64,000 bases of DNA from Mesorhizobium wenxiniae (GCF_002284535.1 NZ_NPKH01000020.1:186001-250000), one strand, 5' to 3'. Counted from the first letter of the stretch, positions 10,025 to 22,314 are shown. Notes: a model not told the origin generated them from the sequence alone. A program made the numbers and translations.

Positions 10025-11427
10025 GAGGCGGTACCGCCGAGTTCCCTGGGCAGCGCGTAAGCCCATTGCGTGATGTTGCCGGCGCCGAGGAAGACGACGA
10101 AATCGCCTGGTTTCGCCAGGTCCCGGATAACCGGCGCAATCGCCGCGGGGCCTTCGATGTAGCGCGCGTCGCGATGGCCGCCGGAGCGGATGCGCGACAC
10201 CAATGCCTCGGACGTCACCCCGTCGATCGGCTCTTCGCCTGCCGCATAGATCGGCGCCACCATCACCGTGTCGGCGTCGTTGAAGCAGACGGAAAACTCG
10301 CCGAACAGATCATGCAGCCGGGTGAAGCGGTGCGGCTGGGCAATGGCGATTACGCGGCCCTTGGTGGCGTCGCGCGCCGCCCTCAGCACCGCCGCGATCT
10401 CGACTGGATGGTGGCCGTAATCGTCGAACACATCGACGCCGTTCCACGAACCGGTACGGGTAAAGCGCCGCTTGACGCCGGCGAAGGACGACAGGCCCTT
10501 CCTGATCGCCTCGGCCGAAAGGCCGAGCTCATGCGCGACGGCGATCGCCGCCGTCGCATTGGCGACATTGTGACGGCCGGGCATCGGTAGGCGCAGGCCT
10601 GATATCGTCGACTGGCCGCGGGTCTTGCGGTCGCGGATCACCACGTCGAATTCCGAGGTCGGGCCGTCCATGCGGTGATTGGTGAAACGCACGTCGGCCT
10701 GCGCGTTCTCGCCATAGGTGATGACGCGACGGTCCTCGATGCGGCTGACCAGTGCCTGCACTTCCGGATGGTCGGTGCACATGACGCCGAAGCCGTAGAA
10801 CGGCACGTTCTCGACGAACTGGCGAAAGGCCTCGCGCACCTTGTCGAAGGAGCCGTAATGATCGAGATGCTCGGGATCGATGTTGGTGACGACGGCAATC
10901 TCGGCCGGCAGCTTCAGGAAGGTGCCGTCGCTCTCATCGGCTTCGACCACCATCCATTCGCCGTCGCCCATCCGGGCGTTGGTGCCGTAGGCATTGATGA
11001 TGCCGCCATTGATCACGGTCGGATCGAGCCCGCCGGCTTCGAGCAGCGTCGCCACCATCGAGGTCGTCGTCGTCTTGCCATGCGTGCCGCCGATGGCCAC
11101 CGCCTGCCGGAAGCGCATCAGTTCGGCCAGCATCTCGGCACGGCGGACAACGGGAAGCAGTTTCTCGCGCGCCGCCTTCAGCTCCGGATTGGATTTCTTG
11201 ATCGCCGTCGAGACGACAACCACTTCGGCTTCGCCGACATTATCGGCGTGATGACCGACAAAGCACTCGATGCCCTTGTCGCGCAGCCGCTGCACATTGG
11301 CGCTGTCGGCCTGGTCGGATCCTTGCACCTTATAGCCGAGATTGTGCAGCACCTCGGCGATGCCGCTCATGCCGATACCGCCGATGCCGATGAAATGCAC
11401 GAGGCCTATCGTCTGCGGCATCTTCAT
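10021..11427 (-). CDS. murC: UDP-N-acetylmuramate--L-alanine ligase MurC
   Basis: MurC adds L-alanine to UDP-MurNAc, the first amino acid of the stem peptide. The 468-residue protein begins with a Rossmann-like UDP-binding region, [18 protein letters not shown]. It then has the ATP loop [13 protein letters not shown] near residue 110, [11 protein letters not shown], and the C-terminal [10 protein letters not shown] and QPHRFTR segments typical of MurC. It overlaps both murG (upstream) and murB (downstream) by four bases. Confidence 0.98.
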   Translation of the reverse strand: MKMPQTIGLVHFIGIGGIGMSGIAEVLHNLGYKVQGSDQADSANVQRLRDKGIECFVGHHADNVGEAEVVVVSTAIKKSNPELKAAREKLLPVVRRAEMLAELMRFRQAVAIGGTHGKTTTTSMVATLLEAGGLDPTVINGGIINAYGTNARMGDGEWMVVEADESDGTFLKLPAEIAVVTNIDPEHLDHYGSFDKVREAFRQFVENVPFYGFGVMCTDHPEVQALVSRIEDRRVITYGENAQADVRFTNHRMDGPTSEFDVVIRDRKTRGQSTISGLRLPMPGRHNVANATAAIAVAHELGLSAEAIRKGLSSFAGVKRRFTRTGSWNGVDVFDDYGHHPVEIAAVLRAARDATKGRVIAIAQPHRFTRLHDLFGEFSVCFNDADTVMVAPIYAAGEEPIDGVTSEALVSRIRSGGHRDARYIEGPAAIAPVIRDLAKPGDFVVFLGAGNITQWAYALPRELGGTAS

Positions 11428-12551
11428 GCGTGCGTCTCCTTCCTGAATGCCGATACGCTTTTCTTCGACGCAATAGCCTCTGTCAGATCGGCGAGCAACC
11501 GTGCCGCGTCCGGTTTTCCGGCCGATTTCGCCGCCGCTGCCATTGTGGTCAGCCGCTCCGTATCGTCCATCAACGCGCCGACGAGCGCAGCGATGCGCTC
11601 GGGCGAGAGCGAGGATTGCGGATGCACTTCGGCGCCATCTGCCGCTGCTAATGCCGCGGCATTGGCTGCCTGGTCGTGGTCGAGCGCGTGCGGATAGGGC
11701 ACCAGCAGCGCTGGCCGGCCAATCACCGCGATTTCCGATACGGTCGATGCGCCGGACCGCGACATCACAAGATGCGCCGCAGCCATGCGCGCCGCCATGT
11801 CGGTGAAAAAGGGCGATACCTCAGCCTCGACGCCAAGGGCGGCATAGGCCGCCTTCACCCGCTCGACATCGTCGGCACGCGCCTGCTGGGTGATCACCAG
11901 CCGCTTGCGTTGCGCGTCGGAAAGCTTTCCAATCGCAGCCGGCATTGCGTCGGAAAAGAACTGTGCGCCCTGGCTGCCGCCAAACACCAGGAAGCGGAAC
12001 GGCTGCTTCCCGGTCGACGCCGCATAGGGGATCTTTGCCGCCTCAAGCACTTGCCGCCTGACCGGGTTACCTGTCGTCACTGTCTTGGCGCCTGCAGCGC
12101 TCGAATCTTCCGGCAAGAACCCGCCAGCGATGGCATCGACGCGGCCGGAGAGCGCCCGGTTGGCACGCCCCATCACCGCGTTCTGCTCGTGGATCATCGT
12201 CGGCACTTTGCGCCGCGTCGCCGCATAGAGCGGCGGCAGCGTCGGATAGCCGCCGAAACCGACCACAACGGCTGGCTTGATCCGGCCGATCACGGCGGAT
12301 GCCTGCCGCACGCCACCCCAGATTTTCCAGAAGGCGGCAAGCACGGCAAAAGGATTTTTCGAACTCATCGTCGCCGACTGGATCGGATGGATGCCTGCGG
12401 CCGGAAACTGGCCGGCAAAACGCTCGGCACGAGCATCGGTGGCAAGATGCACCGTCCAGCCGCGCCTGATCAGCTCATGCGCCAGCGCCTCGGCCGGGAA
12501 GAGATGCCCGCCCGTGCCGCCGGCGGCCAGAAGGATCGAGCCCTTCGACAT
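11424..12551 (-). CDS. murG: UDP-GlcNAc lipid I transferase MurG
   Basis: MurG is a peripheral inner-membrane GT-B glycosyltransferase that adds GlcNAc to lipid I to make lipid II. The 375 residues begin with the glycine-rich [18 protein letters not shown]. The acceptor-domain motif [11 protein letters not shown] and the C-terminal UDP-GlcNAc site [22 protein letters not shown] are present. The start follows the ftsW stop by a single base and the stop overlaps murC, so it is embedded in the operon. Confidence 0.97.
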   Translation of the reverse strand: MSKGSILLAAGGTGGHLFPAEALAHELIRRGWTVHLATDARAERFAGQFPAAGIHPIQSATMSSKNPFAVLAAFWKIWGGVRQASAVIGRIKPAVVVGFGGYPTLPPLYAATRRKVPTMIHEQNAVMGRANRALSGRVDAIAGGFLPEDSSAAGAKTVTTGNPVRRQVLEAAKIPYAASTGKQPFRFLVFGGSQGAQFFSDAMPAAIGKLSDAQRKRLVITQQARADDVERVKAAYAALGVEAEVSPFFTDMAARMAAAHLVMSRSGASTVSEIAVIGRPALLVPYPHALDHDQAANAAALAAADGAEVHPQSSLSPERIAALVGALMDDTERLTTMAAAAKSAGKPDAARLLADLTEAIASKKSVSAFRKETHA

Positions 12552-12552
12552 T

Positions 12553-13704
12553 TCACTCCGCCGGCATGGCGCGCTGCGACGGTGCGAAGCCCAACTGCTT
12601 GCGCTTTTCCGGCCGCTTGCGGGTCAGCGCCAGCACCATGCCCATCGAGATTGCGATGGCGATCTGCGAGGAGCCACCATAGGAGATGAACGGCAAGGTC
12701 ATGCCCTTGGCAGGCATCAGCTGCAGATTGACGGCCATGTTGATGACAGACTGCAGACCGAAAACGGTGACCAGGCCGCCAACCGCATAGCGGGTGAAAT
12801 CGTCCTGCTCCTTGAGCGCGGTGCTGAGGCCGCGCAGCACGATGAAGGCGAAGATGGTCATGATGAAGAAGCACATGATCAGTCCGAACTCCTCGCCGGC
12901 CACCGAGAAGACGAAATCGGCATGGCTGTCGGGTATGACCCGCTTGACGGTGCCCTCGCCCGGCCCGACGCCGAACCAGCCGCCATTGATCAGCGCATCG
13001 CGGCCCATGTCGACCTGGAACGTATCGCCCTCGCCGGTCATGAAGCGATCGATGCGGCCGGCGACATGCGGGAACACCGTATAGGCGGCAAACACGCCGC
13101 CGATGCCGGCAGCGCCCAGCGCGATGATCCACAGCCATGGCAGTCCGGCCATGAAGAACATCACTCCCCAGGTGCCGAGCACCAGCATTGTCTGGCCGAA
13201 ATCAGGCTGCGCCACCAGCAGCGAAATGACGAGGGCCAGCAGCAGCATGGCGAACAGATTGCCTGGAATGTCGGGCTGGCGCTTGTGTTCGGCAAACAGC
13301 CAGGCGCAGATGACGACGAACGCCGGCTTCAGGAATTCCGACGGCTGGATCGACACGCCGGCGAGCGACACCCAGCGCCGCGCGCCCTTCACCTCGACCC
13401 CGATGTAGAGTACCGCCACCATCAGCACCAGCATGACGCACAGCATCGCCAGGGCCATGCGTCTGATCTGCCGCGATTCCAGGAAGGAGACGGCCAGCAT
13501 CACGCCAAGTGCGGGAATGGTGAAGATGATCTGCCGTGTGGCGAAGTGGAAACTGTCCAGGCCGATGCGCTGGGCCACCGCCGGGCTTGCCGCGAAAGAC
13601 AGTACGATGCCGAGTCCCATCAGCGACAGGAACGCAGCCAGGAACCAGCGATCGACCGTCCACCACCAGGTGGCGACCGGGCTTTTGTCGAGACGGCTTT
13701 GCAT
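12553..13704 (-). CDS. ftsW: Septal peptidoglycan glycosyltransferase FtsW
   Basis: FtsW is the SEDS-family polymerase that works with the class B penicillin-binding protein FtsI at the septum. The 383-residue protein has about ten hydrophobic segments. It has the SEDS motif [15 protein letters not shown], the extracytoplasmic loop region [16 protein letters not shown], and the C-terminal [20 protein letters not shown]. The start and the murD stop share one base (TAATG), indicating translational coupling. Confidence 0.97.
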   Translation of the reverse strand: MQSRLDKSPVATWWWTVDRWFLAAFLSLMGLGIVLSFAASPAVAQRIGLDSFHFATRQIIFTIPALGVMLAVSFLESRQIRRMALAMLCVMLVLMVAVLYIGVEVKGARRWVSLAGVSIQPSEFLKPAFVVICAWLFAEHKRQPDIPGNLFAMLLLALVISLLVAQPDFGQTMLVLGTWGVMFFMAGLPWLWIIALGAAGIGGVFAAYTVFPHVAGRIDRFMTGEGDTFQVDMGRDALINGGWFGVGPGEGTVKRVIPDSHADFVFSVAGEEFGLIMCFFIMTIFAFIVLRGLSTALKEQDDFTRYAVGGLVTVFGLQSVINMAVNLQLMPAKGMTLPFISYGGSSQIAIAISMGMVLALTRKRPEKRKQLGFAPSQRAMPAE

Positions 13705-15107
13705 TATCGTGCCCCTCCGATGAGCTTCACGCCATCAATAGTGCTCGCAGCTTGCCTGAAGGCATCGCCGCGCACTTCGAAATTCTTGAACTGGTCGAAA
13801 CTGGCGCAGGCCGGCGAAAGCAGCACCACCACCTCGCCGTTGTCATCATCCTTGGCCGCGTCGCTTGCGGCATGCTCGACTGCTGCGGCCAGCGTGCCGG
13901 AGATCTCGTAAGGCACCGCCTCGCCGAGCGTCGCCGAGAAGGCTGGTGCGGCCTCACCGATCAGATAGGCCTTGGCGACGCGCGGAAAGAGGCCGCGCAA
14001 CGGCTCGATGCCACCCTCTTTCGGCAACCCGCCGGCAATCCAGTAAATGCGCGGAAAGCTGGACAATGCGGGCGCTGCCGCATCGGCATTGGTGGCCTTG
14101 GAATCGTTGATGAACAGCACATGGCCCTTGCGGCCGACCTGCTCCATACGGTGCGCCAGCCCGGGAAAGCTCTCCAGCCCCGATTGGATCTCGCCCAGCT
14201 CGAGCCCGACTTTGAGGCTGGCGGCGATAGCGGCCAACGCATTCTGCGCATTGTGCTGGCCGCGCAGCGAGCCGATGCCTTCAAGAAAGGCAACGCGGCT
14301 GTATCGGCCATGCACCGCTTCCATCAGATTGGTGCCGTCGGCAAAATAGCCATCGGTCAGCGGCACGCGTTTGGAAATGCGGATGACGTGCCGGCCCGTC
14401 CGCTCCAGCCGGTCGGCGAGCTGGGCGCACCAGGAATCGTCGACACCGACAATTGCCGTTTCGCTGCCGGCCGCCAGCCGTTCCTTGATCGCGGCGTAGT
14501 GCTGCATCGTGCCATGACGGTCGAGATGATCCGGCGTCAGATTGAGCAGGACGCCGGCGGTCGGATTGATCGAGGGCGCCAGGTCAATCTGGTAGGACGA
14601 GCATTCCACGACATAATGCCGCCCAGGCTCCGGTGGATCGAGCGTCATCACCGGGCGGCCGATATTGCCGCCCATCTGCGTGTCGCGTCCGGCCGATTTC
14701 AGGATATGCGCCGTCAGCGCCGTCGTCGTCGATTTGCCGTTGGTGCCGGTAATGGCGATGAAGGGCGCTGCCGGCGCCAGCAACGTCCGCTGCCGGCAGA
14801 ACAGCTCGATGTCGCCAATGATCTCGACGCCTGAAGCGCGCGCCAGTTCCACTGTCCAGTGCGGCTTCGGATGCGTCAGCGGCACGCCGGGCGACAGCAC
14901 GAAGGCCGAGAACTTCGCCCAGTCGGCGCCGCGCAGATCGCCGGTCGCGATCCCGACGGCCGCGGCATTGGCGACACTGCCGGGATTGTCGTCCCAGGCG
15001 AGCACCTCCGCTCCGCCCTCGATCAGCGCGCGCGCCGTGGCGATCCCCGAGCCGCCGAGCCCGAAGAGCGAAACGCGCTTGCCTGCGAAGGATGTGGCGG
15101 GGATCAA
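13704..15107 (-). CDS. murD: UDP-MurNAc-L-alanine--D-glutamate ligase MurD
   Basis: MurD adds D-glutamate to UDP-MurNAc-L-Ala. The probable start is TTG at 15107 (reading [12 protein letters not shown]), preceded by AGGAGG at 15117-15112. The open frame runs further upstream, but only as an out-of-frame reading of mraY. This gives 467 residues. Motifs are [16 protein letters not shown], the ATP loop [29 protein letters not shown], and [17 protein letters not shown]. It lies eight bases after mraY and runs into ftsW. Confidence 0.95.
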   Translation of the reverse strand: MIPATSFAGKRVSLFGLGGSGIATARALIEGGAEVLAWDDNPGSVANAAAVGIATGDLRGADWAKFSAFVLSPGVPLTHPKPHWTVELARASGVEIIGDIELFCRQRTLLAPAAPFIAITGTNGKSTTTALTAHILKSAGRDTQMGGNIGRPVMTLDPPEPGRHYVVECSSYQIDLAPSINPTAGVLLNLTPDHLDRHGTMQHYAAIKERLAAGSETAIVGVDDSWCAQLADRLERTGRHVIRISKRVPLTDGYFADGTNLMEAVHGRYSRVAFLEGIGSLRGQHNAQNALAAIAASLKVGLELGEIQSGLESFPGLAHRMEQVGRKGHVLFINDSKATNADAAAPALSSFPRIYWIAGGLPKEGGIEPLRGLFPRVAKAYLIGEAAPAFSATLGEAVPYEISGTLAAAVEHAASDAAKDDDNGEVVVLLSPACASFDQFKNFEVRGDAFRQAASTIDGVKLIGGAR

Positions 15108-15115
15108 GCGGCCTC

Positions 15116-16198
15116 CTATCGGAGCTTCAGGGTCGACAGGCCGACCAGCGCCAGGATGACGGCGATGATCCAGAAGCGGATCACCACCTGACTTTCGGTC
15201 CAGCCGAGCTTTTCGAAATGATGGTGGATCGGCGCCATCAGGAACACCCGCTTGCCGGTCATCTTGAAGTAGCCGACCTGGATGATGACCGACAGGATCT
15301 CGACGACGAACAGGCCGCCGACGATGACCAGCACGATCTCGTGCTTGGTGGCAACTGCGACCGTGCCGATCAGGCCGCCCAGGGCCAGCGAGCCGGTATC
15401 GCCCATGAAGATCGCCGCCGGCGGTGCGTTGAACCACAGGAAGCCGAGGCCGGCGCCGATCACTGCGCCGAGGACCACCGCCAATTCACCGGTACCAGGC
15501 ACGAAATGGATCTGCAGATATTCGGCGAACACCGCATTGCCGGAGAGATAGGCGATGACGCCGAAGGACGCCGCTGCGATCATGATCGGCACGATCGCCA
15601 GCCCGTCGAGGCCATCGGTCAGGTTCACCGCATTGCCGGCGCCGACGATGACGAAGCACGAGAACGGGATGAAGAACCAGCCGAGATTGATGAGAAATTC
15701 CTTGGCGAAGGGGAAAGTCAGCGACGACGAGAACGGCGCCTGGCCATTGTGCATGATCACCCAGGCGGCGATGCCGGCGATGACGAATTCAAGCCCCAGC
15801 CGCGCCCTGCCGGAAAACCCAAGATGCGATTGCTTCGTCACCTTGAGATAATCGTCGTAGAACCCGATCGAGCCGAAACCCAGGGTCACCAGCAGCACCA
15901 CCCAGACATAGATGCTGGACAGGTTCGCCCACAAAAGCGACGAGCCGATGATGCCGCACAGGATCATCAGCCCGCCCATGGTCGGAGTGCCGGCCTTCTT
16001 GAAATGCGTCTGCGGCCCGTCGGCGCGGATCGGCTGGCCCTTGCCCTGCCGCAGCCTCAGCGAATTGATGATAGCCGGCCCGAAGATGAAGACGATCAGC
16101 GCCGCGGTGATCAGCGCGCCGCCGGTACGGAAGGTTATGTAGCGAAAGACGTTGAAGACCGAGATCTTGTCCGCGAATTCGACGAGCAGTGTGAACAT
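15116..16198 (-). CDS. mraY: Phospho-MurNAc-pentapeptide transferase MraY
   Basis: MraY is the integral membrane enzyme that moves phospho-MurNAc-pentapeptide to undecaprenyl phosphate, making lipid I. The 360-residue protein has ten hydrophobic segments and the family aspartates: GFYDDYLKV (paired Asp), [13 protein letters not shown], and [16 protein letters not shown]. The late cytoplasmic [11 protein letters not shown] motif is also present. It lies between murF and murD with short gaps on both sides. Confidence 0.98.
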   Translation of the reverse strand: MFTLLVEFADKISVFNVFRYITFRTGGALITAALIVFIFGPAIINSLRLRQGKGQPIRADGPQTHFKKAGTPTMGGLMILCGIIGSSLLWANLSSIYVWVVLLVTLGFGSIGFYDDYLKVTKQSHLGFSGRARLGLEFVIAGIAAWVIMHNGQAPFSSSLTFPFAKEFLINLGWFFIPFSCFVIVGAGNAVNLTDGLDGLAIVPIMIAAASFGVIAYLSGNAVFAEYLQIHFVPGTGELAVVLGAVIGAGLGFLWFNAPPAAIFMGDTGSLALGGLIGTVAVATKHEIVLVIVGGLFVVEILSVIIQVGYFKMTGKRVFLMAPIHHHFEKLGWTESQVVIRFWIIAVILALVGLSTLKLR

Positions 16199-16222
16199 GC
16201 GATTCGGTCCCCGGACCTGGCT

Positions 16223-17656
16223 CTAGGCCTGTTTGGCGGTTGTGGCTACCGCCGGAAATTTGCTGAGCAATGCGTCGACCAATTTGGAGAACCCGATGCC
16301 TTTCGACGATTTGATCATCACCACGTCGCCAGGCTTCAGCGCCGACAGAAGCACCAGTTTCAGATCCTCTGCGCCGGCGCGATACTCCGTCTCGATCTCA
16401 TCAGGAAGGGTGTCGGCCAGCGCCCGCATTTCCGGGCCGGCGAGAAAGACCGTGCGCGTTTCGGTGCCGGCGATGAGATCGGCAAGGGCTGCGTGCAGCT
16501 TCGCGGAATGCTCGCCGAGTTCGAGCATGTCGCCGAGCACCGCGATGCGCCTCCCTTCGCCCGACACCGGCGTCGCGTTGAGCAGCGCCATTGCAGCGCT
16601 CATCGACGCCGGATTGGCGTTGTAGCTCTCGTCGATGAGCGTGATCGGACCTTTCGGGTGACGCAGCACGTGGCGCTTGCCGCGTCCGCGTTCGGCCGAA
16701 AGATCGGCCAGCGCCGTCGCCACCCTGGCGATGTCGGCGCCGACCAGATGCGCGGCGCCCAGCACGGCCAGCACGTTCTGCACCATATGTCGGCCCGGCG
16801 CGCCAACCCTGGTGGTGATTTCCTGACCGCCAATCTTGGCGGTGATGATAGAATGATCGGCATGCAGCGCGCATTCGAGCAGTTTGAATGTCGCCCGGGC
16901 ATTCTCGCCAAAGCCGTAAATGTGCTCGACGCCGGCGGCTCTTGCCATCTTGTCCAGAAGCTTCCAGCGCGGGTCGTCGCGGTTGAGAAGGACAGCACCA
17001 TCCGGTTCCAGCCCCTCGAAAATCTCGGCCTTGGCCCTGGCGATCTCGTCCAGATTGCGGAAGAAGCCGAGATGTGCCGCGGCGATCAGCGTGACGATGG
17101 CGACATGCGGCCGGACCATCTTGGCCAGCGGCCGGATCTCGTCGGGATGGTTCATGCCGATCTCGAACACGGCATAGTCGCAATCCACCGGCATCCGCGC
17201 CAGCGTCAGCGGGACGCCCCAGTGGTTGTTGAAAGACTGGGCCGATGCGTGCACCTTGCCGACCGCGGAGAGCACATGGCGCAGCGCTTCCTTGGTGGTG
17301 GTCTTGCCCGCCGAACCGGTCACCGCGATGATCTTGGCGTTCGAGCGCGCGCGGGCGGCCAGCCCGAGCTTTTCCAGCGCGGCCAGCACGTCCTGCACGA
17401 CGATCATCGGCGCGGTCAGCCGCCCGAGCGACGGCAGCTTGCCCTCGGCGACGACCAGCACGCCGGCGCCGGCCTTGATGGCGGCGGTCGCGAAATCATG
17501 GCCGTCCATCGCCTCGCCTTTGATGGCGAAGAAAGCATCGCCCGGCTCAAGGCTGCGGCTGTCGATCGAGATGCCGCTGATACCCTCCGGCATCGGGCCA
17601 AGGGGTCGTCCGCCCATGCCGGCGACGAGATCCTCGGAGGTCCACAGAAAGCTCAT
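16223..17656 (-). CDS. murF: UDP-MurNAc-tripeptide--D-Ala-D-Ala ligase MurF
   Basis: MurF adds the D-Ala-D-Ala dipeptide made by Ddl, finishing the cytoplasmic precursor. The 477 residues show an N-terminal MurE/F-type domain with [17 protein letters not shown]. The ATP loop [18 protein letters not shown] is near residue 115. [23 protein letters not shown] and [13 protein letters not shown] follow, all typical of MurF. Its start overlaps the murE stop by four bases. Confidence 0.97.
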   Translation of the reverse strand: MSFLWTSEDLVAGMGGRPLGPMPEGISGISIDSRSLEPGDAFFAIKGEAMDGHDFATAAIKAGAGVLVVAEGKLPSLGRLTAPMIVVQDVLAALEKLGLAARARSNAKIIAVTGSAGKTTTKEALRHVLSAVGKVHASAQSFNNHWGVPLTLARMPVDCDYAVFEIGMNHPDEIRPLAKMVRPHVAIVTLIAAAHLGFFRNLDEIARAKAEIFEGLEPDGAVLLNRDDPRWKLLDKMARAAGVEHIYGFGENARATFKLLECALHADHSIITAKIGGQEITTRVGAPGRHMVQNVLAVLGAAHLVGADIARVATALADLSAERGRGKRHVLRHPKGPITLIDESYNANPASMSAAMALLNATPVSGEGRRIAVLGDMLELGEHSAKLHAALADLIAGTETRTVFLAGPEMRALADTLPDEIETEYRAGAEDLKLVLLSALKPGDVVMIKSSKGIGFSKLVDALLSKFPAVATTAKQA

Positions 17657-19107
17657 GCGGCGCGCTCCTGCAGCGCGGCGCGGACTTCCTCATGGTCGGA
17701 AAAATGCAGCGTCTCGGCGCCGATGGTCTGGCCTTCCTCATGGCCCTTGCCGGCCACGATCAGCGTGTCGCCGGCATGGAGCATGGCGACTGCCTCGTGG
17801 ATCGCCTTGCGCCGATCGCCGATCTCTATAGCGCCGGGTGCTGCGGCAAGGATCGCGGCACGGATCGTTTCAGGCACTTCCGAACGCGGATTGTCGTCGG
17901 TGACTATAACGACATCGGCGAGCCGCGTAGCGATTTCACCCATGATCGGACGCTTGCCCCCGTCGCGGTCGCCGCCACAGCCGAACACGACGATGACGCG
18001 GCCGGTGGTGAACGGCCGCACCGACGCCAGCACGTTTTCCAGCGCGTCCGGCTTGTGCGCATAATCGACATAGACCGGCGCACCATGGGATGTTGTCCCA
18101 ACGAGGTCGAGCCGACCCGGCGCGCCCTTCAATTTCTCCAACGCCATCAGGGCTTTGGCGGCTGGCGTTCCAGTAGAAATGGCGAGGCCCGCCGAAACCA
18201 GTGCATTGGCGATCTGGAAATCCCCGGCCAGCGGCAGGTCAACCTCGTGGAGAACGCCATCGACTTCCACTTCGGCGCGCTGGCGGTGGCGCTCGTGCTC
18301 GACTCGCTTCAGTCTCAGGAACTCGCCGTGGCGGCCGACCGTCAGCACATCCAGTCCTGCCGCCCTCGCCGCCCGGATCGTCGGCTCCGACCACGGATCG
18401 TCGGCAAAAATGACGGCCGGCGCGCCCTTCGGCAGCAGCGCGTCGAACAGGCGCAGCTTGGCGCGATGATAGTCCTCGACTGTCGGATGATAGTCCATGT
18501 GGTCCCGGCCGAGATTGGTGAACCCGCCGGCTGCGAGCTTCACGCCGTCGAGCCGGCGCTGGTCGAGGCCGTGGCTGGAGGCCTCCATCGATGCGTGGGT
18601 AACGCCGGCATCCGCCAGTTCCCTCAGCAGCCTGTGCAGATCTACCGGGTCGGGGGTGGTCAGCGAGCCATATTCGTTGCGGCCCGGCGCCACCACGCCG
18701 GTCGTGCCTATCGAAGCAGCGGCAAACCCTGACTGCTCCCATATCTGCCTTGTGAAGGCCGCAACCGATGTCTTGCCGCTGGTACCGGTCACCGCGACCA
18801 TGGTTTGCGGCTGCCTGCCGAAGTAGCGGGCGGCACTCAGCGCCAGCGCAAGGCGCGGATCGTCGACGGCGAGAACCGGCACCGGCAGTCCGGCGACGGC
18901 GCTGCCCTTGCCGGCCACGATCGCCACTGCGCCGCGACTGGCGGCATCGGCGGCATAGGCCGCGCCATCGGCCTTGGTGCCAGTGAGCGCGAAGAAGACC
19001 ACGCCCGGTGCTACCTGGCGGGAATCCGACGAAATCCCGGTAACCTCCGTATCGAAGGAAGCTGTCCCCTCGACAGACAGGATACCGGCTAGATCTTTCA
19101 GCTTCAT
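17653..19107 (-). CDS. murE: UDP-MurNAc-L-Ala-D-Glu--meso-DAP ligase MurE
   Basis: MurE adds the third stem residue. The start at 19107 (MKLKDLAG) gives 484 residues, with GGGG four bases upstream; the frame to 19158 is an unlikely extension. Motifs are [17 protein letters not shown], the ATP loop [16 protein letters not shown], and [15 protein letters not shown]. The substrate motif DNPR (in [11 protein letters not shown]) predicts meso-diaminopimelate rather than lysine, as expected for a Gram-negative. It lies 54 bases after ftsI. Confidence 0.97.
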   Translation of the reverse strand: MKLKDLAGILSVEGTASFDTEVTGISSDSRQVAPGVVFFALTGTKADGAAYAADAASRGAVAIVAGKGSAVAGLPVPVLAVDDPRLALALSAARYFGRQPQTMVAVTGTSGKTSVAAFTRQIWEQSGFAAASIGTTGVVAPGRNEYGSLTTPDPVDLHRLLRELADAGVTHASMEASSHGLDQRRLDGVKLAAGGFTNLGRDHMDYHPTVEDYHRAKLRLFDALLPKGAPAVIFADDPWSEPTIRAARAAGLDVLTVGRHGEFLRLKRVEHERHRQRAEVEVDGVLHEVDLPLAGDFQIANALVSAGLAISTGTPAAKALMALEKLKGAPGRLDLVGTTSHGAPVYVDYAHKPDALENVLASVRPFTTGRVIVVFGCGGDRDGGKRPIMGEIATRLADVVIVTDDNPRSEVPETIRAAILAAAPGAIEIGDRRKAIHEAVAMLHAGDTLIVAGKGHEEGQTIGAETLHFSDHEEVRAALQERAA

Positions 19108-19161
19108 CGAACCCCGTTCATAGCAACAAAATAGCGCGCAGTTGCCGGCGCGCCCCAAGAA

Positions 19162-20886
19162 TCACTGATAGGAAACCAGCGTTGCGCCATTTTCATGGCT
19201 GAAATCTGGCTTCACGCCAAGCATGGAAGCCGAACGTCGGATAATGTTTGCAGCCATGACACCAGCATTCGAGGCGGCCGTTGCACCCATGCCGGGTTTT
19301 TCCGGCTTCGGTTCGTCGGCGATCGTAAGCACGATATATTGCGGATCGTCCATCGGGAAAGCCGCGACGAAGGCGTTGAAATTCTTGTCCTTTGAGTAGC
19401 GGCCGTTGACAACCTTCTCTGCCGTTCCGGTCTTGCCGCCGACGCGATAACCAGGAACCCTGGCGTTCCTGCCTGAGCCTTTCTCGGCGTTCAGTGCGTA
19501 GAGATAGCGCATGCTCTCGGAGGTTTTGTCGCTGACAACTTTCTTGGCCACCGACATCGCCTGTTCCTGCGCGCGCCTCAGGAATGTCGGCTGGATCAGA
19601 TAGCCGCCGTTCACCAGCGCGGCACAGCCGACCGCCGTCTGCAGCGGCGTCGTCGACACGCCGTGACCGAAGGCGATGGTGATCGAATGGACCTGTTTCC
19701 AGACTTTGGGCTCGGTCGGGCGGGCGACTTCAGGCAGTTCCGTCTGCATCTTCTCGAGGATGCCCAGGCGATGCAGGAATTCGCGGTGCCCCTCGATGCC
19801 GACCGCTTCGGCTTCCTTGGCCGAACCGATGTTGGACGAATAGATGAACACTTCGGGCACCGACAGCACTCGGGCCTTGCCGTGAAAATCATGGATGGTC
19901 TGACGGCCGATCCTGATCGGGCGCGAAGCGTCGAAACGGCTTTCCAGCGTCACCTTGCCGGAATCGAGCGCCATGGCGGTGGTAAAGCTCTTCAAGGTCG
20001 AACCCATTTCGTAAAGGCCGGCCGACATGCGGTTCAAGCGGTCCTTGTCCTGCGCATTGTACGGGTTGTTGGGATCGAAATCCGGAACCGAGGCCATCGC
20101 CATCACTTCGCCGGTCTTGATGTTGAGAACGACGGCGCCCGCTGCGATTGCGCGGTATTTCTCCATGCCGGCGGCGACCTCGTCACGCACGATATGCTGG
20201 ACGCGAAGGTCGATCGAGAGCTGCACCGGCTTCAGATCCTTGGCCACCGCAAGTCCCGACGCCTGAAGGTCGCTCAGCCCCTGTTCGTCGATGTATTTCT
20301 CCATGCCGGAGATGCCCTGATTGTCGACGTTGGTGAGCCCGACAATGTAGGACGAGGTTTCGCCGGCCGGATAGAAGCGGCGCTTTTCGGTGCGGAAGCC
20401 GAAGCCGGGAATGCCGAGCTGCATGATATCCGATTGCTGCTTGGGCGTCAGTTGCCGCTGCAGCCAGACGAAGCCGGCGCCGCTCTTCAGCTTATGGTAG
20501 GTCTGTTCGTAGTCGATTTCGGGAAGCACCGTCGCCAGCTTTTCGATCGCCTCGTCGGCGTCGACAATGCGGCGCGGTTCGGCAAACAGCGACGCCGTCT
20601 TGATGTCCGTCGCCAGAACTTCGCCGTTGCGGTCGACGATATCGGGCCGAGACGCCGTCACCCGGCTCTGCGGACCGCCGGACAGGTCGGGGTTCTGGAA
20701 ACCCAGATAGACCAGCCGCCCGGTGATGATCGAATAGATGCCGAAGAACACCGCCATCGTCATCACGATGCGGGTCCTGCCCTTGCCGCCGGTCGCTTTG
20801 CGGGCGCCTTCGACCACAATCGATCCGTCTTCCGACTTGGCGGGGCGCTTCAGCAGTCTGGCGATCAATGGAAGTCTGGGAATCAT
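19162..20886 (-). CDS. ftsI: Septal transpeptidase FtsI (class B PBP3)
   Basis: FtsI is the division-specific transpeptidase that crosslinks septal peptidoglycan with FtsW. The 574-residue protein has one N-terminal membrane anchor at about residues 39-60 and a pedestal domain starting SRPDIVDRNGEVLATDI. The penicillin-binding motifs are STLK at 296-299 (catalytic Ser296), SSN at 350-352 and KTGT at 485-488. The start overlaps ftsL by four bases. Confidence 0.97.
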   Translation of the reverse strand: MIPRLPLIARLLKRPAKSEDGSIVVEGARKATGGKGRTRIVMTMAVFFGIYSIITGRLVYLGFQNPDLSGGPQSRVTASRPDIVDRNGEVLATDIKTASLFAEPRRIVDADEAIEKLATVLPEIDYEQTYHKLKSGAGFVWLQRQLTPKQQSDIMQLGIPGFGFRTEKRRFYPAGETSSYIVGLTNVDNQGISGMEKYIDEQGLSDLQASGLAVAKDLKPVQLSIDLRVQHIVRDEVAAGMEKYRAIAAGAVVLNIKTGEVMAMASVPDFDPNNPYNAQDKDRLNRMSAGLYEMGSTLKSFTTAMALDSGKVTLESRFDASRPIRIGRQTIHDFHGKARVLSVPEVFIYSSNIGSAKEAEAVGIEGHREFLHRLGILEKMQTELPEVARPTEPKVWKQVHSITIAFGHGVSTTPLQTAVGCAALVNGGYLIQPTFLRRAQEQAMSVAKKVVSDKTSESMRYLYALNAEKGSGRNARVPGYRVGGKTGTAEKVVNGRYSKDKNFNAFVAAFPMDDPQYIVLTIADEPKPEKPGMGATAASNAGVMAANIIRRSASMLGVKPDFSHENGATLVSYQ

Positions 20887-21278
20887 TGGACGATGCCTCC
20901 GGTGACCACAGGGTCCTTGCCACCCAAGGATCCTTTGCCAGAATTGTCGGCCATGCCACCCAGTCGCTCGGACGAAAGGTCCTCGATGGTGAGGGGTTTT
21001 GCCGGCAGATCGTCCAGCCCGATGATCTGGCGGGCGCTGACCGGCTCGAGCTCGAGTTGCGATCTATAGATCTCGGCCAGCTTTTGCAGGCGCGACGGCT
21101 GGGTCAGCAGGCTCCAGTCCGCCTTCAGGAGATCGATCGTATCCTCCTCGTAGCGGATCTGCGCCTGGATCTTGTGCACCGCCGCCAATTGTTCTTCGGC
21201 CTCGCGCTTGGTCTTGTAGGTCAAGGCCGCAGCCGAAACCATGACGGCGATCAGGACTATGTCGCTGGTACGAAACAC
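20883..21278 (-). CDS. ftsL: Cell division protein FtsL
   Basis: FtsL is a short bitopic divisome protein that pairs with FtsB and activates FtsWI. The likely start is GTG 21278 (reading VFRTSDIVLIAV), preceded by GAGAGG about seven bases away. The longer frame to 21443 runs inside rsmH. This gives 131 residues: a single N-terminal membrane helix, then a coiled-coil stretch from about residue 24 (KREAEEQLAAVHKIQAQI) with an ERL/Q-rich leucine pattern, and a variable tail. Position between rsmH and ftsI and architecture support the call more than sequence motifs do. Confidence 0.9.
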   Translation of the reverse strand: MFRTSDIVLIAVMVSAAALTYKTKREAEEQLAAVHKIQAQIRYEEDTIDLLKADWSLLTQPSRLQKLAEIYRSQLELEPVSARQIIGLDDLPAKPLTIEDLSSERLGGMADNSGKGSLGGKDPVVTGGIVQ

Positions 21279-21282
21279 GTGC

Positions 21283-22314
21283 TCACCTCTCTCCCGGCCA
21301 ATTGACGCCGGGAAGTTTTGGCTCAGGAAGCTTTGGAAGCCCGAAAATCGAAAAGTCGCCGGTGCGCGGCGGTGCGTCGGTGCGGACCGCGGCGCGCAGC
21401 CTTGCCGAGCGCGCCCGCGGATTGGCTGATATCTCGGCCTCATCAGGCGTCACGCCGCTGCCCACCTTTTTGAAGGTGGCGCTGCGCGCCTGCGCCTCGG
21501 GCAGGTGCCGCGATCCGGATGCCGCATCGGCGCGATCGGCGATGAAGCGTTTGACGATGCGGTCTTCCAGGGAGTGGAACGTCACGACGGCCAGCCGCCC
21601 GCCCGGTTTCAGCACGCGTTCAGCCGCAAACAGCGCTTTGGCCAGTTCGCCGAGTTCGTCGTTGACGAAAATGCGCAGCGCCTGGAAAACGCGGGTCGCC
21701 GGATGGATCTTGTCCTTCGGCGCGCGGCCGACATGCGTCTCGATGGCATCGGCAAGGTCGAGCGTGCGCTCGAACGCATGTTTTTCGCGACGGCTTTCGA
21801 TCATGCGGGCGATGCGCCCGGCATGGCGCTCTTCGCCAAGGAACCCGAAGATGCGGGCAAGGTCGCCCACTTTGAAGCTGTTGACGACATCGGCGGCGCT
21901 GAGACCAGCCTGGCCCATGCGCATATCGAGCGGTCCGTCGGTCCGGAACGAAAAACCGCGCTCCGCCTGGTCGATCTGCATGGATGAGATGCCGATGTCG
22001 AGCACGACGCCTTCGGCGCTTTCGACATGCTCGTCCAACGTCGAGAATGGCGCCTGAACAAGCCGGAGCCTGCCGCCCGATTGTTTTTCGAGGGCACGAC
22101 CGGTAGCAATCGCATCCGGATCGCGGTCGATAGCGACGACCGAGGCGCCGCATGCCAGAATGGCTTTGGTGTAGCCGCCGGCGCCGAAGGTGCCGTCGAC
22201 GATCACCTCGCCCGCTTTAGGCGAAAGCGCCTCCAGCACTTCGGCAAGGAGGACCGGAATGTGACGGGCCGGTCCGCCAGCGGCGTGAGGGTCATCGCCG
22301 TAGCCCGCCATCAT
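21283..22314 (-). CDS. rsmH: 16S rRNA m4C1402 methyltransferase RsmH (MraW)
   Basis: RsmH methylates N4 of C1402 in 16S rRNA in the ribosomal P site. The start at 22314 (MMAGYGDD) overlaps the mraZ stop as ATGA and gives 343 residues; the frame upstream is only a shadow of mraZ. The N-terminal [13 protein letters not shown], the SAM motif [33 protein letters not shown] and the late [15 protein letters not shown] are all diagnostic. Confidence 0.97.
   Translation of the reverse strand: MMAGYGDDPHAAGGPARHIPVLLAEVLEALSPKAGEVIVDGTFGAGGYTKAILACGASVVAIDRDPDAIATGRALEKQSGGRLRLVQAPFSTLDEHVESAEGVVLDIGISSMQIDQAERGFSFRTDGPLDMRMGQAGLSAADVVNSFKVGDLARIFGFLGEERHAGRIARMIESRREKHAFERTLDLADAIETHVGRAPKDKIHPATRVFQALRIFVNDELGELAKALFAAERVLKPGGRLAVVTFHSLEDRIVKRFIADRADAASGSRHLPEAQARSATFKKVGSGVTPDEAEISANPRARSARLRAAVRTDAPPRTGDFSIFGLPKLPEPKLPGVNWPGER

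Noticed and set aside
13704..15437. murD as a 577-residue protein
   Set aside because: The extension lies in mraY in another frame. TTG 15107 with AGGAGG gives the normal length.
15092..18064. Very long rightward open frame (990 codons) opposite mraY, murF and murE
   Set aside because: It is the antisense shadow of three well-identified mur genes in G+C-rich DNA. Its translation is rich in Arg, Asp and His with no recognisable motifs.
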